From: Algoriphagus ornithinivorans
GTDB taxonomy: Bacteria; Bacteroidota; Bacteroidia; Cytophagales; Cyclobacteriaceae
DNA: 63,121 nucleotides
Reading direction: 5' to 3'
Assembly: GCF_900115305.1 (NCBI RefSeq)
Contig: NZ_FOVW01000012.1
Span: 1 to 63,121 of the forward strand
Made by a program: the position numbers and the translations under genes. Below, piece by piece: positions 35,427 through 43,971 of this stretch; positions within the stretch are counted from its first letter, which is position 1, and each line of letters begins with the position of its first letter. The notes under the pieces are model-generated. The model did not search any database, had not been told where the DNA came from, and saw only the letters and a list, made by a program, of their open reading frames with translations.

Positions 35427-36596
35427 ATGTCAACTAACAAGAAACTCAAGATCGGATTAATCGGAGGCGGACCCGGCTCTTTCATTGGAGCAATCCACCT
35501 AAATGGCGCTCTGATGGATGGTCTTTTTGAATTAGCCGCTGGAGCTTTTTCTTCCAATCCGGAGAAATCCCAGCAAAGAGGTGAAGAACTGATGCTAGAT
35601 TCTAGCAGAGTTTATGGAAGCTATGATGAAATGATCGAAAAGGAATTACAGCTTCCTGAAGAGAAAAGAATCGATGTGATCGTCATTGTCACTCCTAATA
35701 ATGTACACTTTGACCCATGTGTGAAAGCCATTAAAGCAGGCTTTCATGTTGTATTGGACAAACCTCTCACGCTGAATTACCAAGAAGCAAAAGAGTTATA
35801 TCATGTGGTAAAATCCAGCAGCAAAAGATTCCTCTTAACGCATACCTATTCGGGATATCCTATGATTAAGCAGGCAAAGCAAATGATAGAAGAGGGTAAA
35901 ATCGGCAAAGTCTGGAAAGTATATGTGGAATATCCTCAGGGATGGCTCTACAAACTACTGGAAACTGAAGATAACAAGCAGGCAGAATGGAGAACAGACC
36001 CTAAAAGAAATGGTTTGGCAGGCTGCATGGGAGATATTGGAACCCATGCTTTCCACTTAGCAGAGTATGTATCAGGCTTGAAAATGGAAAAGCTATGTGC
36101 AGATCTGTATATCAAAGTAAAAGGAAGACCTATTGATGATGACGGCGTGGTACTCATGCGTTTTGATAATGGAGCCTCAGGAGTCTTGATGGCCTCACAA
36201 ACAGATACTGGTTTAGAAAATAATCTTAAAATCCGTGTATTTGGAGACAAAGGAGGGATAGAATGGCAGCAAGAGGATAATAATAGCCTGATTGTAAGAT
36301 ACCCTAATCAACCAGCTCAGATTTTCCGAGCAGGGACTGGGTATTTGGGTTCATTGGCTCAGGAAAACACCAGAACTCCTGCAGGACACCCTGAGGGCTA
36401 TGTAGAGGCATTTGCAAATTTGTACAGGAATTTCGCAAGATGTATCTACGCTGAAAGAGCAGGACAAACTCCTAAAGCAGAATGGGAAGATTATCCAGGA
36501 ATTGAAGATGGAATCCGAGGAATGGCATTCATTGACCATGTATTGGCAAGCACCCAATCAGAAATTAAATGGACTCCATTTATAGTAGAAAAGTAA
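35427..36596 (+). CDS. Gfo/Idh/MocA family NAD(P)-dependent oxidoreductase
   Basis: A 389-residue cytoplasmic dehydrogenase. The nucleotide motif is GLIGGGPGSFIGAIH; the EKP-like motif reads VVLDKPLTLN; the C-terminal domain contains GCMGDIGTHAFHLAEYVSG with the catalytic histidine. Such enzymes oxidise sugars or polyols, commonly at C3. First gene of the rightward arm, divergent from the MFS gene over 237 nt in which I see no firm promoter pair. 28 nt before the next gene. Confidence 0.93.
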   Translation: MSTNKKLKIGLIGGGPGSFIGAIHLNGALMDGLFELAAGAFSSNPEKSQQRGEELMLDSSRVYGSYDEMIEKELQLPEEKRIDVIVIVTPNNVHFDPCVKAIKAGFHVVLDKPLTLNYQEAKELYHVVKSSSKRFLLTHTYSGYPMIKQAKQMIEEGKIGKVWKVYVEYPQGWLYKLLETEDNKQAEWRTDPKRNGLAGCMGDIGTHAFHLAEYVSGLKMEKLCADLYIKVKGRPIDDDGVVLMRFDNGASGVLMASQTDTGLENNLKIRVFGDKGGIEWQQEDNNSLIVRYPNQPAQIFRAGTGYLGSLAQENTRTPAGHPEGYVEAFANLYRNFARCIYAERAGQTPKAEWEDYPGIEDGIRGMAFIDHVLASTQSEIKWTPFIVEK

Positions 36597-36624
36597 ACTC
36601 ATAACCTAAAAAACCTTTATAAAA

Positions 36625-37677
36625 ATGAAAACGATCAAAGGACCTGCAATTTTTCTTGCACAGTTTGCTGATGACAAAGCTCCTTTTAATAACCTCAAAA
36701 ATATCTGTCATTACATGGCAGATCTGGGATATAAAGGTGTTCAGATTCCATCATGGGACGCTCGAATGATAGACCTTCAAAAGGCAGCTGAAAGTAAAAC
36801 TTATGCAGATGAAGTTGCCGGCACGGTAGAAGAAGCCGGCTTAGTAATCACCGAGCTTTCTACCCATCTTCAAGGACAGCTTGTAGCTGTTCATCCAGCT
36901 TACAATGAATTATTCGATGGCTTTGCTCCTGCCAATCTCAAAGGAGATCTTAAAGGAAAAACTGAATGGGCTACCCAGCAGTTAAAATATGCTGCTAAGG
37001 CCTCTCACAACCTTGGATTGACAGCGCATGCCACCTTCTCTGGTGCATTGATGTGGCACACTGTTTACCCTTGGCCTCAAAGACCTGCGGGACTAGTAGA
37101 CACCGGGTTCACGGAACTTGCAAAAAGATGGACTCCTATCCTGGATGAATTTGACAAATATGGAGTGGATGTCTGTTATGAATTGCACCCAGGAGAGGAT
37201 TTGCATGATGGAATTACTTTTGAAATGTTTTTGGAAAAAGTCAATAACCACAAGAGAGCAAATATCCTTTATGATCCAAGCCATTTTGTATTACAGTGCT
37301 TGGACTATTTACAGTTTATTGATTTCTATCATGATAGAATCAAAATGTTTCACGTAAAAGATGCCGAATTTAACCCTACCGGAAAACAAGGTGTCTACGG
37401 AGGTTTCCAAGGATGGGTAGAAAGAGCTGGAAGATTCAGATCTTTAGGTGATGGACAGGTTGATTTTGGCGGAATTTTTAGCAAACTTTCGCAATACGAT
37501 TTTGATGGATGGGCAGTATTAGAATGGGAATGTGCAATCAAGCATCCTGAGCAAGGTGCAGCTGAAGGTGCTCCATTTATTGATGCTCATATTATTCGAG
37601 TTACAGAGAAGGCTTTTGATGATTTTGCCGGCACTGGAGCAGATGAATCCTTCAACAAAAAGATTTTAGGAATTTAG
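36625..37677 (+). CDS. Sugar phosphate isomerase/epimerase family protein
   Basis: A 350-residue AP-endonuclease-2-like TIM barrel (MKTIKGPAIFLAQFADDKAPFNNLK). Metal-ligand segments are CYELHPGEDLHDG, ILYDPSHFVLQ, MFHVKDAEFN and AVLEWECAIKHPEQGA. No signal peptide, so it is cytoplasmic, in contrast to the Tat-signalled barrel on the leftward arm. Likely acts on the product of the Gfo/Idh/MocA enzyme 28 nt upstream. Confidence 0.9.
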   Translation: MKTIKGPAIFLAQFADDKAPFNNLKNICHYMADLGYKGVQIPSWDARMIDLQKAAESKTYADEVAGTVEEAGLVITELSTHLQGQLVAVHPAYNELFDGFAPANLKGDLKGKTEWATQQLKYAAKASHNLGLTAHATFSGALMWHTVYPWPQRPAGLVDTGFTELAKRWTPILDEFDKYGVDVCYELHPGEDLHDGITFEMFLEKVNNHKRANILYDPSHFVLQCLDYLQFIDFYHDRIKMFHVKDAEFNPTGKQGVYGGFQGWVERAGRFRSLGDGQVDFGGIFSKLSQYDFDGWAVLEWECAIKHPEQGAAEGAPFIDAHIIRVTEKAFDDFAGTGADESFNKKILGI

Positions 37678-37701
37678 AAAACCATATTTAATCAATTTAA
37701 C

Positions 37702-38127
37702 ATGAAAATTACAAAACCATTAAGCCTTGGAATGTTGGCATTGGCAGGATTAGCCTTTGCTTGTGGAGGGGGAGAAAAATCCTCTGAGAGCGCGGCCACT
37801 GAAACAGCTGCTGCACCAGAGCCAGCGAAAGAGATCAGTTTAGAAGAAAAATACCAAGATGATCCTATATACATCAAAGGCTTGGAGAAAATTAAGGCTT
37901 CCGACTGTCAGTCTTGCCACATGGTAGAAAGAAAAATTGTAGGGCCATCTTACGCAGATGTAGCGGCAAAATATGAAAGCACCGAAGAAAATGTAGCTAT
38001 GCTTGCTCAGAAAGTCATCAATGGTGGTGTTGGAAATTGGGGAGAGGTACCAATGCCAGCGCATCCAGGATTGAGTGAGGAAGATGCCAAGGATATGGTG
38101 AGATATGTTTTGCTTTTGAAAAAATAA
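37702..38127 (+). CDS. Class I c-type cytochrome lipoprotein
   Basis: A 141-residue lipoprotein: signal MKITKPLSLGMLALAGLAFAC with the lipobox cysteine at 21, an Ala/Glu-rich linker, then a single haem domain with C-x-x-C-H in SDCQSCHMVERKIVGPSY and axial Met in VPMPAHPGLS. Resembles cytochrome c551/c552. In this cluster it is the natural electron acceptor for the GMC dehydrogenase. It precedes the DUF1080 gene by 4 nt. Confidence 0.93.
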   Translation: MKITKPLSLGMLALAGLAFACGGGEKSSESAATETAAAPEPAKEISLEEKYQDDPIYIKGLEKIKASDCQSCHMVERKIVGPSYADVAAKYESTEENVAMLAQKVINGGVGNWGEVPMPAHPGLSEEDAKDMVRYVLLLKK

Positions 38128-38131
38128 GAAA

Positions 38132-38869
38132 ATGAAGAAAAGTTATTGGATAATGACTTTGGCAGCCGGTCTAATGATCGGCTGTTCTGGTCAAAAAACA
38201 GAAGAAACCGAAAATACAGAAGTTGTAGCTGAGGCACCTGCTGAAGAGTGGATCAGTCTATTTGACGGACAAACCTTCAGTGGCTGGCATAAGTATGGTG
38301 GCGGTGAAGTAGGAAAAGCCTGGAAAGTAGCAGATGGAACTCTTTATTTGGACGCTGCTAATAAAGACGGATGGCAAACAGGAGACGGGGGAGATATCGT
38401 TACTGACGAGGAATTTGAGAATTTTCACCTGAAATACGAATGGAAGATTGCTCCAAATGGAAATAGCGGGGTCATTTTCTTCGTGCATGAATCTCCAGAA
38501 TACGACTACTGCTGGCAGACAGGCCCTGAGATGCAGGTTTTGGATAATGAAGGCCATCCTGACGCAAAGATCATCAGCCATAGAGCAGGCGACCTTTATG
38601 ACTTAATAGTGAGTAAGGAAGAAACGGTAAAACCAGCTGGAGAATGGAATCAAGCTGAAATTATTGCTGATAACGGAAATCTTACTTTGGTTCTAAATGG
38701 AGTGAATGTGGTAGAAACAACTATGTGGACTCCTGAATGGGAAGCCTTGATTGCAGACAGCAAGTTTAAAGACATGCCTGGCTTCGGCAAGTATAAAAAA
38801 GGCAGAATAGCTCTTCAAGATCACGGTGATGTGGTTCATTATCGAAATATCATGCTGAAAAAGCTCTAA
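38132..38869 (+). CDS. DUF1080 / 3-keto-disaccharide hydrolase family lipoprotein
   Basis: A 245-residue lipoprotein (signal MKKSYWIMTLAAGLMIGC, lipobox Cys 18). The domain starts EWISLFDGQTFSGWHKYGG and continues with NFHLKYEWKIAPNGNSGVIFFV and RAGDLYDL, hallmarks of DUF1080. Members cleave 3-keto-glycosides or bind sugars. With a GMC dehydrogenase, cytochrome c and Gfo/Idh/MocA enzyme beside it, cleavage of C3-oxidised glycosides is the best guess. Last gene of the rightward arm; a MITE-like repeat follows immediately. Confidence 0.9.
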   Translation: MKKSYWIMTLAAGLMIGCSGQKTEETENTEVVAEAPAEEWISLFDGQTFSGWHKYGGGEVGKAWKVADGTLYLDAANKDGWQTGDGGDIVTDEEFENFHLKYEWKIAPNGNSGVIFFVHESPEYDYCWQTGPEMQVLDNEGHPDAKIISHRAGDLYDLIVSKEETVKPAGEWNQAEIIADNGNLTLVLNGVNVVETTMWTPEWEALIADSKFKDMPGFGKYKKGRIALQDHGDVVHYRNIMLKKL

Positions 38870-38873
38870 GTAA

Positions 38874-38998
38874 TAAGAGGCTGTCTCAAAAGCGCAATAT
38901 GTCACATTGAGCGAAGTCGAAATCTAGGCCACAACGATAGAAATGGCCTTCGACTCCGCTCAGGCTGACACTAGAGCTATTTATGAGACAGCCTCTTA
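38874..38998. repeat. MITE-like interspersed repeat, copy 1
   Basis: A 125-bp element with 15-bp perfect terminal inverted repeats (TAAGAGGCTGTCTCA / TGAGACAGCCTCTTA). The outermost TA on each side could be a TA target duplication. Inside is a second stem using GAGCGAAGTCGAA and TTCGACTCCGCTC. It contains no reading frame. A related copy is at 40776-40934. Lying between two convergent genes, it may also act as a terminator. Confidence 0.8.
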
Positions 38999-39003
38999 AT
39001 TTT

Positions 39004-39729
39004 TTATAATCTGGTCGTATGTTCTTTTTTGATGTAAGCTATTTTGTCTTTCCACTCAATTTCATACCAGATATCCTTACTGGACTTGATTTTAATCCGG
39101 TGACCGGGTTCAACTTGATCCACTAATTCTCCACCAGCAGTAGGCTTAGACACGATGAATGTAGGGCTATGGGTAATTAAGCCAGTTGAAGGGCCTTTCA
39201 AGAAATTATTAACAAGAAATATGGAGCAAATCAACAAAACTGTAGGCCAATAAGAAGTAGATTTCTCTTCTTTTCGTCCGGTCCACCAGGTAGTAATCAT
39301 AGAGAAAACCAAGAATAAGGAAAGAAGCCCCACAATAATCTCCTTGTAATCCACCAGAAATAAGAGGAAACGCCCCCCATCACTTACTTCATAACCATAT
39401 AAAGTAGTTTGACCGGTCAGACTCTTGATTTTAGAAATAGTCTGTGAATTTGGGCTTTGATCGTAATACTTACTCAAGTAGAGTGTAGCCTGCTCTTTAT
39501 CTCCCATACCTTCTGCAATGAAGGCCATTTTCAGAAGCATTGAAGGAGAATAAAGCCCAGATTGATAGTTTGGAACATAAATTTCCATGGCTTCCTTGTA
39601 ACTTCGAAGTTCAAACAAAGAATCTGCTTTTTGAAGGTCATTTACATCAGCCTGACAATGAATACTTTGCAAGAGTATTGTGAAAAATAATAAAAGTTTT
39701 GCGAGAAAGATTGATTTTGAGTTTGGCAT
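39004..39729 (-). CDS. TPR and SH3-like membrane protein (BatE-like)
   Basis: A 241-residue protein with a signal peptide (start MPNSKSIFLAKLLLFFTILL), a short TPR-like helical domain (about 30-100: DLQKADSLFELRSYKEAMEIY), two transmembrane helices (about 125-145 and 160-180) and a C-terminal SH3-type domain (AGGELVDQVEPGHRIKIKSS). The order TPR-TM-TM-SH3 resembles BatE of the Bacteroides aerotolerance (bat) operon, but no other bat genes are here, so the name is withheld. Confidence 0.65.
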   Translation of the reverse strand: MPNSKSIFLAKLLLFFTILLQSIHCQADVNDLQKADSLFELRSYKEAMEIYVPNYQSGLYSPSMLLKMAFIAEGMGDKEQATLYLSKYYDQSPNSQTISKIKSLTGQTTLYGYEVSDGGRFLLFLVDYKEIIVGLLSLFLVFSMITTWWTGRKEEKSTSYWPTVLLICSIFLVNNFLKGPSTGLITHSPTFIVSKPTAGGELVDQVEPGHRIKIKSSKDIWYEIEWKDKIAYIKKEHTTRL

Positions 39730-39857
39730 TTATAAATCAGAGTCATAAATTTGCAGTCCAATTACGGCAATGATCTAACAAAAAGCAAGGTTAGGTAGTC
39801 GATTTGAAAAGATAAAAACAGAGAAAAAAGCGTTAAAAAACGTCAAATCTCACTAAT

Positions 39858-39930
39858 GATTCCGTAGCTCAGCTGGTAGAGCATAACACTTTTAATGTTA
39901 GGGTCCTGGGTTCGAGCCCCAGCGGGATCA
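39858..39930 (+). tRNA. tRNA-Lys (UUU), copy 1
   Basis: A 73-nt cloverleaf. The acceptor GATTCCG pairs with CGGGATC, the D arm is GCTCAGCTGGTAGAGC, the anticodon loop is CTTTTAA (anticodon TTT) and the T arm is CCTGGGTTCGAGCCCCAGC. CCA is not encoded. Identical in sequence to the copy at 40330-40402. Confidence 0.97.
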
Positions 39931-39950
39931 CAAAAAATTGATTCTCATGT

Positions 39951-40008
39951 AGGGCGAGAAGTTTATTCCGATGAGCGAAGCGAAATCGGAAAGCCCCAGC
40001 GGAATAAC
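39951..40008 (+). repeat. tRNA-tail module after tRNA-Lys copy 1
   Basis: AGGGCGAGAAGTTTAT, then a small hairpin (TTCCGAT...ATCGGAA), then AAGCCCCAGCGGAATAACA, a slightly altered copy of the tRNA-Lys 3' end. The same module recurs three times behind tRNA-Lys copy 2. Confidence 0.7.
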
Positions 40009-40132
40009 AAAAATTTAACTTGCAAGAAGTTAAAAAGAAAGTTTTTCAAGGATTTACTTGAGAGTTTGTGGAGAAGCGAAATAATTCTAATTTCGCAACT
40101 TCAATTTGAAAGGATAGAGTTATTAAAGTCTT

Positions 40133-40206
40133 CGGGGTGTAGCGTAGCCCGGTATCGCGCCACATTTGGGATGTGGAGGTCGTAGGTTCGAATCCTGCCA
40201 CCCCGA
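40133..40206 (+). tRNA. tRNA-Pro (UGG)
   Basis: A 74-nt cloverleaf. The acceptor CGGGGTG pairs with CACCCCG, the anticodon stem/loop is CCACA-TTTGGGA-TGTGG (anticodon TGG) and the T arm is TAGGTTCGAATCCTG. No encoded CCA. Confidence 0.96.
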
Positions 40207-40218
40207 CTTATTTATCCA

Positions 40219-40292
40219 GGTCCTGTAGCTCAACTGGATAGAGCAACTGCCTTCTAAGCAGTAGGTTTCAGGTTCGAGTCCTGACAGGATCA
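40219..40292 (+). tRNA. tRNA-Arg (UCU)
   Basis: A 74-nt cloverleaf. The acceptor GGTCCTG pairs with CAGGATC with one G-T wobble, the anticodon stem/loop is ACTGC-CTTCTAA-GCAGT (anticodon TCT) and the T arm is CAGGTTCGAGTCCTG. Only 12 nt after tRNA-Pro, so the two are co-transcribed. Confidence 0.96.
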
Positions 40293-40302
40293 CTTTATCG
40301 CA

Positions 40303-40325
40303 AGCGGAATTACGTTCCGCTTTTT
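40303..40325 (+). terminator. Hairpin after tRNA-Arg
   Basis: AGCGGAA and TTCCGCT form a short stem followed by TTTT. It lies 5 nt before the second tRNA-Lys, so either this tRNA has its own promoter very close or read-through occurs. Confidence 0.65.
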
Positions 40326-40329
40326 CTTT

Positions 40330-40402
40330 GATTCCGTAGCTCAGCTGGTAGAGCATAACACTTTTAATGTTAGGGTCCTGGGTTCGAGCCCCAGCGGGAT
40401 CA
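40330..40402 (+). tRNA. tRNA-Lys (UUU), copy 2
   Basis: The 73-nt sequence is identical to the copy at 39858-39930 (anticodon loop CTTTTAA). Directly followed by a terminator-like hairpin and a tandem array that repeats its last 15 nt. Confidence 0.97.
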
Positions 40403-40724
40403 CAAAAGCAGGCTAGAAATGGTCTGCTTTTTTGTTTTATAAATCATTCCATAAAGCTTGATAGGGCGAGAAGTTTATCCCGATGAACGAAGTGATATCG
40501 GGAAGCCCCAGCGGGATCACAAAAGCAGGCTAGAAATGGTCTGCTTTTTTGTTTTATAAATCATTCCATAAAGCTTGATAGGGCGAGAAGTTTATCCCGA
40601 TGAACGAAGTGATATCGCCCCGAAAATATCGGGGCCAGCGGGATCACAAAAGCATGCTAGAAATAGTCTGCTTTTTTGTTTTATAAATCATTCCACAAAG
40701 CTTGATAGGGCGAGAAGTTTATCC
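40388..40724 (+). repeat. Tandem array (three units of 117-127 bp) containing the tRNA-Lys 3' end
   Basis: Each unit runs: tRNA-Lys 3' tail (CCAGCGGGATCAC), a terminator-like hairpin (AAAAGCAG...CTGCTTTTTT), AT-rich spacer, AGGGCGAGAAGTTTATCC, then a small hairpin (ATCCCGAT...ATATCGGG). Units 1 and 2 start at 40388 and 40505 and are the same apart from the junction. Unit 3 (from about 40618) has a few substitutions and a hairpin insertion, and ends part-way. Not CRISPR: there are no unique spacers. Confidence 0.85.
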
Positions 40725-40775
40725 TGGGAGAAAGGAGTAATTCAACTTGGAAAGATGGCTTTATATGATTCAAAA

Positions 40776-40934
40776 AAGAGGCTATCTCAAAAGTGCAAAC
40801 TGTAACATTGAGCGTCCCGAAAATTGTACGGGATCGAAATGTTGGCCACATCGATAGAAATGGCCTTCGACTCCCTGCCTGACGTCAGGCAGGCGCTCAG
40901 GCTGACACTAGAGCTAATTCTGAGACAGCCTCTT
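40776..40934. repeat. MITE-like interspersed repeat, copy 2, with two nested palindromes
   Basis: Related to 38874-38998, with ends AAGAGGCTATCTCA / TGAGACAGCCTCTT. Relative to copy 1 it carries two extra palindromes, at 40815-40833 (TCCCG...CGGGA) and 40874-40893 (CCTGCCTGAC|GTCAGGCAGG, a perfect 20-bp palindrome). No reading frame. Confidence 0.8.
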
Positions 40935-40973
40935 TATATATTGATTCTGCCAAAATCACAGTCAAATATCTAC

Positions 40974-41594
40974 CTAAAAATTCAATGGATCCAGATGCTT
41001 GAAGTGACCATTTTGCTTGATTTTTTCTCTCGCTTGTTCTACAGCCTTGATAACAGGTATCATTCTTTTAAAATGACTGATCATATAACGCATCCTATCT
41101 TCTTCATTGGTCAACTGAAGTAATTCCAATTCTTCTTCCAACTTTAAACCGACTTTATGGGCATAAGTAAAGGATGTGACTTCTTTTTCATTGATTTCAT
41201 GAGGATAGTTCAAGAGGTATAAAATCTCCTTGAGATAAAAGAGAAACTCAAAATTCAGAGCATCTGTCACCACCGGATTATTGGGCAAAAACTCAACCTC
41301 TCCTCCAGCATAGAGCTTTCCTTCCATGGGATTGTCAAAATTCAGGATTTTAAAAGCCCTCAGGCCTTTGGTCATAATATCCAACCTTCCATCTTCATAT
41401 CGTTGATATATTCGCTCCAGCTTCACCTCAGTGCCAAACCCGGTCAATTTATCGAAGAAGGAACAAACGCCGAAAGTGATTTCTTCCTTTTCCACGTCAT
41501 TCAATAGCTACCTATATCTAGGCTCAAAAATATGGAGATTCAATTTCTCCTCTGGGAAAGCTACTAGTTTAAGTGGAAATAAAGGAAGGTACAT
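40974..41594 (-). pseudogene. Lon N-terminal (substrate-binding) domain protein, interrupted by an in-frame amber codon
   Basis: From the ATG at 41592-41594 the minus strand reads MYLPLFPLKLVAFPEEKLNL and continues HIFEPRYR, then TAG at 41508-41510, then LLNDVEKEEITFGVCSF to the stop at 40974, all in one frame. LPLFPL...FP...LHIFEPRYR is the standard start of the LON substrate-binding domain, where a glutamine (CAG) is usual after R-Y-R, so one C-to-T change explains the stop. The downstream part remains open for 176 residues and might restart at TTG 41504. Stand-alone LON-domain proteins are of unclear function. A sequencing error is possible. Confidence 0.8.
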
Positions 41595-41652
41595 CTTTTT
41601 GAATTTTAGATGGTAACCATATATACGGGGATTTAGTTATTTCGGCTTCATC

Positions 41653-41682
41653 AAAAAAAAGCCCCGAATTTTTCGGGGCCTT
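41653..41682 (-). terminator. Terminator of gapA
   Basis: AAGCCCCGAA (41659-41668) pairs with TTCGGGGCCTT (41672-41682). The plus-strand A run gives a U tract on the minus transcript. Confidence 0.88.
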
Positions 41683-41687
41683 GAGGT

Positions 41688-42773
<1,086 letters not shown>

Positions 42774-42944
42774 CTAAGTTATTACAATTTTTCGGCTAGC
42801 CCAAACGCAATATTCAGCAAGATATGGATGATTTTAAATTCCCTGTTTTCAAACGATTTCGAAAAATGAAAATTCAAATTCTTTTAAAGATTAGTTTTTT
42901 AAGTGAGCTTTTGAGTACTTTAAAACTGATCAAGAAAAAATCAA

Positions 42945-43817
42945 ATGTTTGTAAATGCCATCAATGAAGTTGCGGGCTACACCCGGGCTATACACTCCAT
43001 TTCCAGAAATTTCGGAGGCACTCAGGTTAATCGTGGATCTGCCACCCTGTTTTTTGTCAATTCAGAAGGCTGGGCACTTACCTGTAAGCATGTTGCTCAA
43101 TGGCTTTCCCAAGCTGATCAGATAAACAGAAACTATACCTCCTTTCTTCAGCAGAGCCAAGGAATGAGTGGAAAGCAACAAAACAAGCTAGCTCAAAACT
43201 TGGGACTTGGTCCTGATAAAGCTTCAGAAATGAGAATCACTTTTGTGGACTGTGTGGATTCCATGAATAACCTGAAGTTTATTCTTCATCCAGACTATGA
43301 TTTGGCTTTGATCAAATTTGAGGGAGTCGGCAACCTATTAGTAAAAAACTTCCCTTATTTCATGGAAGATGAGAGCGCTGTTCAGCAGGGTGCCATACTC
43401 TGTCGTCTGGGCTTTCCATTTCCGGAATTTTCAAATTTCAAATTTGATGCACAATCCCAGACTTTGGTTTGGACCAATGAAGGAAATGCAAGATCTCCCC
43501 GATTCCCAATAGAAGGCATGATTACCCGGTTTTTGGGAGATAATAAAGGGCAAGTTTATGGAATAGAAATGAGCACACCTGGCCTAAGAGGTCAAAGCGG
43601 CGGTCCTTTATTTGATTCAGATGGAAGGGTCATAGGAATGCAATCCCGAACGAAGCATTTGCACCTGGGTTTTGATATCGAGGATAAGGAAGTAGTAGCT
43701 CATGGCAAAACCAAAAAAATCAATGATTACGCTTTTATTCACCTAGGTGAATGTATTCATGTAAAAGTAATCAAGGAGTTTTTAAGCAAGAATCAGGTCT
43801 CTTTTCAGACAAAATAA
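42945..43817 (+). CDS. Cytosolic trypsin-like serine protease
   Basis: A 290-residue chymotrypsin-fold protease. Triad: H49 in LTCKHVAQW, D119 in HPDYDLALI and S218 in RGQSGGPLF. There is no signal peptide, membrane helix or PDZ domain, so it differs from DegP/HtrA proteins and should act inside the cell. Stand-alone cytosolic trypsin-fold proteases are common around bacterial conflict systems. It is convergent with the AT-rich five-gene operon at 43972-46507, and whether it belongs to it is open. Confidence 0.85.
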   Translation: MFVNAINEVAGYTRAIHSISRNFGGTQVNRGSATLFFVNSEGWALTCKHVAQWLSQADQINRNYTSFLQQSQGMSGKQQNKLAQNLGLGPDKASEMRITFVDCVDSMNNLKFILHPDYDLALIKFEGVGNLLVKNFPYFMEDESAVQQGAILCRLGFPFPEFSNFKFDAQSQTLVWTNEGNARSPRFPIEGMITRFLGDNKGQVYGIEMSTPGLRGQSGGPLFDSDGRVIGMQSRTKHLHLGFDIEDKEVVAHGKTKKINDYAFIHLGECIHVKVIKEFLSKNQVSFQTK

Positions 43818-43971
43818 AAAACGGACCCTTTATCACCCCTGAAAAAGATCCGTTCCTGAAAAGTTGCTTAACGCCTTTAAATATCAAACAATAATCAAGT
43901 TTAGTTGAAAAATTAATTTTGATTCATTTTGATAGATAAGTGTGATGCTTTTATAAATAAGTGTGGCTTTA

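Noticed and set aside
40388..40724. CRISPR array
   Set aside because: Repeats abut one another with no unique spacers, contain a tRNA tail and terminator hairpin, and no cas genes are present.
39895..40805. Open frames within the tRNA/repeat segment (for example 39895-40185, 40123-40356, 40575-40805)
   Set aside because: They translate tRNA genes and repeats and have no coding character.
43820..43858. Terminator between the serine protease and HNH genes
   Set aside because: ACGGA..TCCGT can pair but the stem has mismatches and no good U tract.
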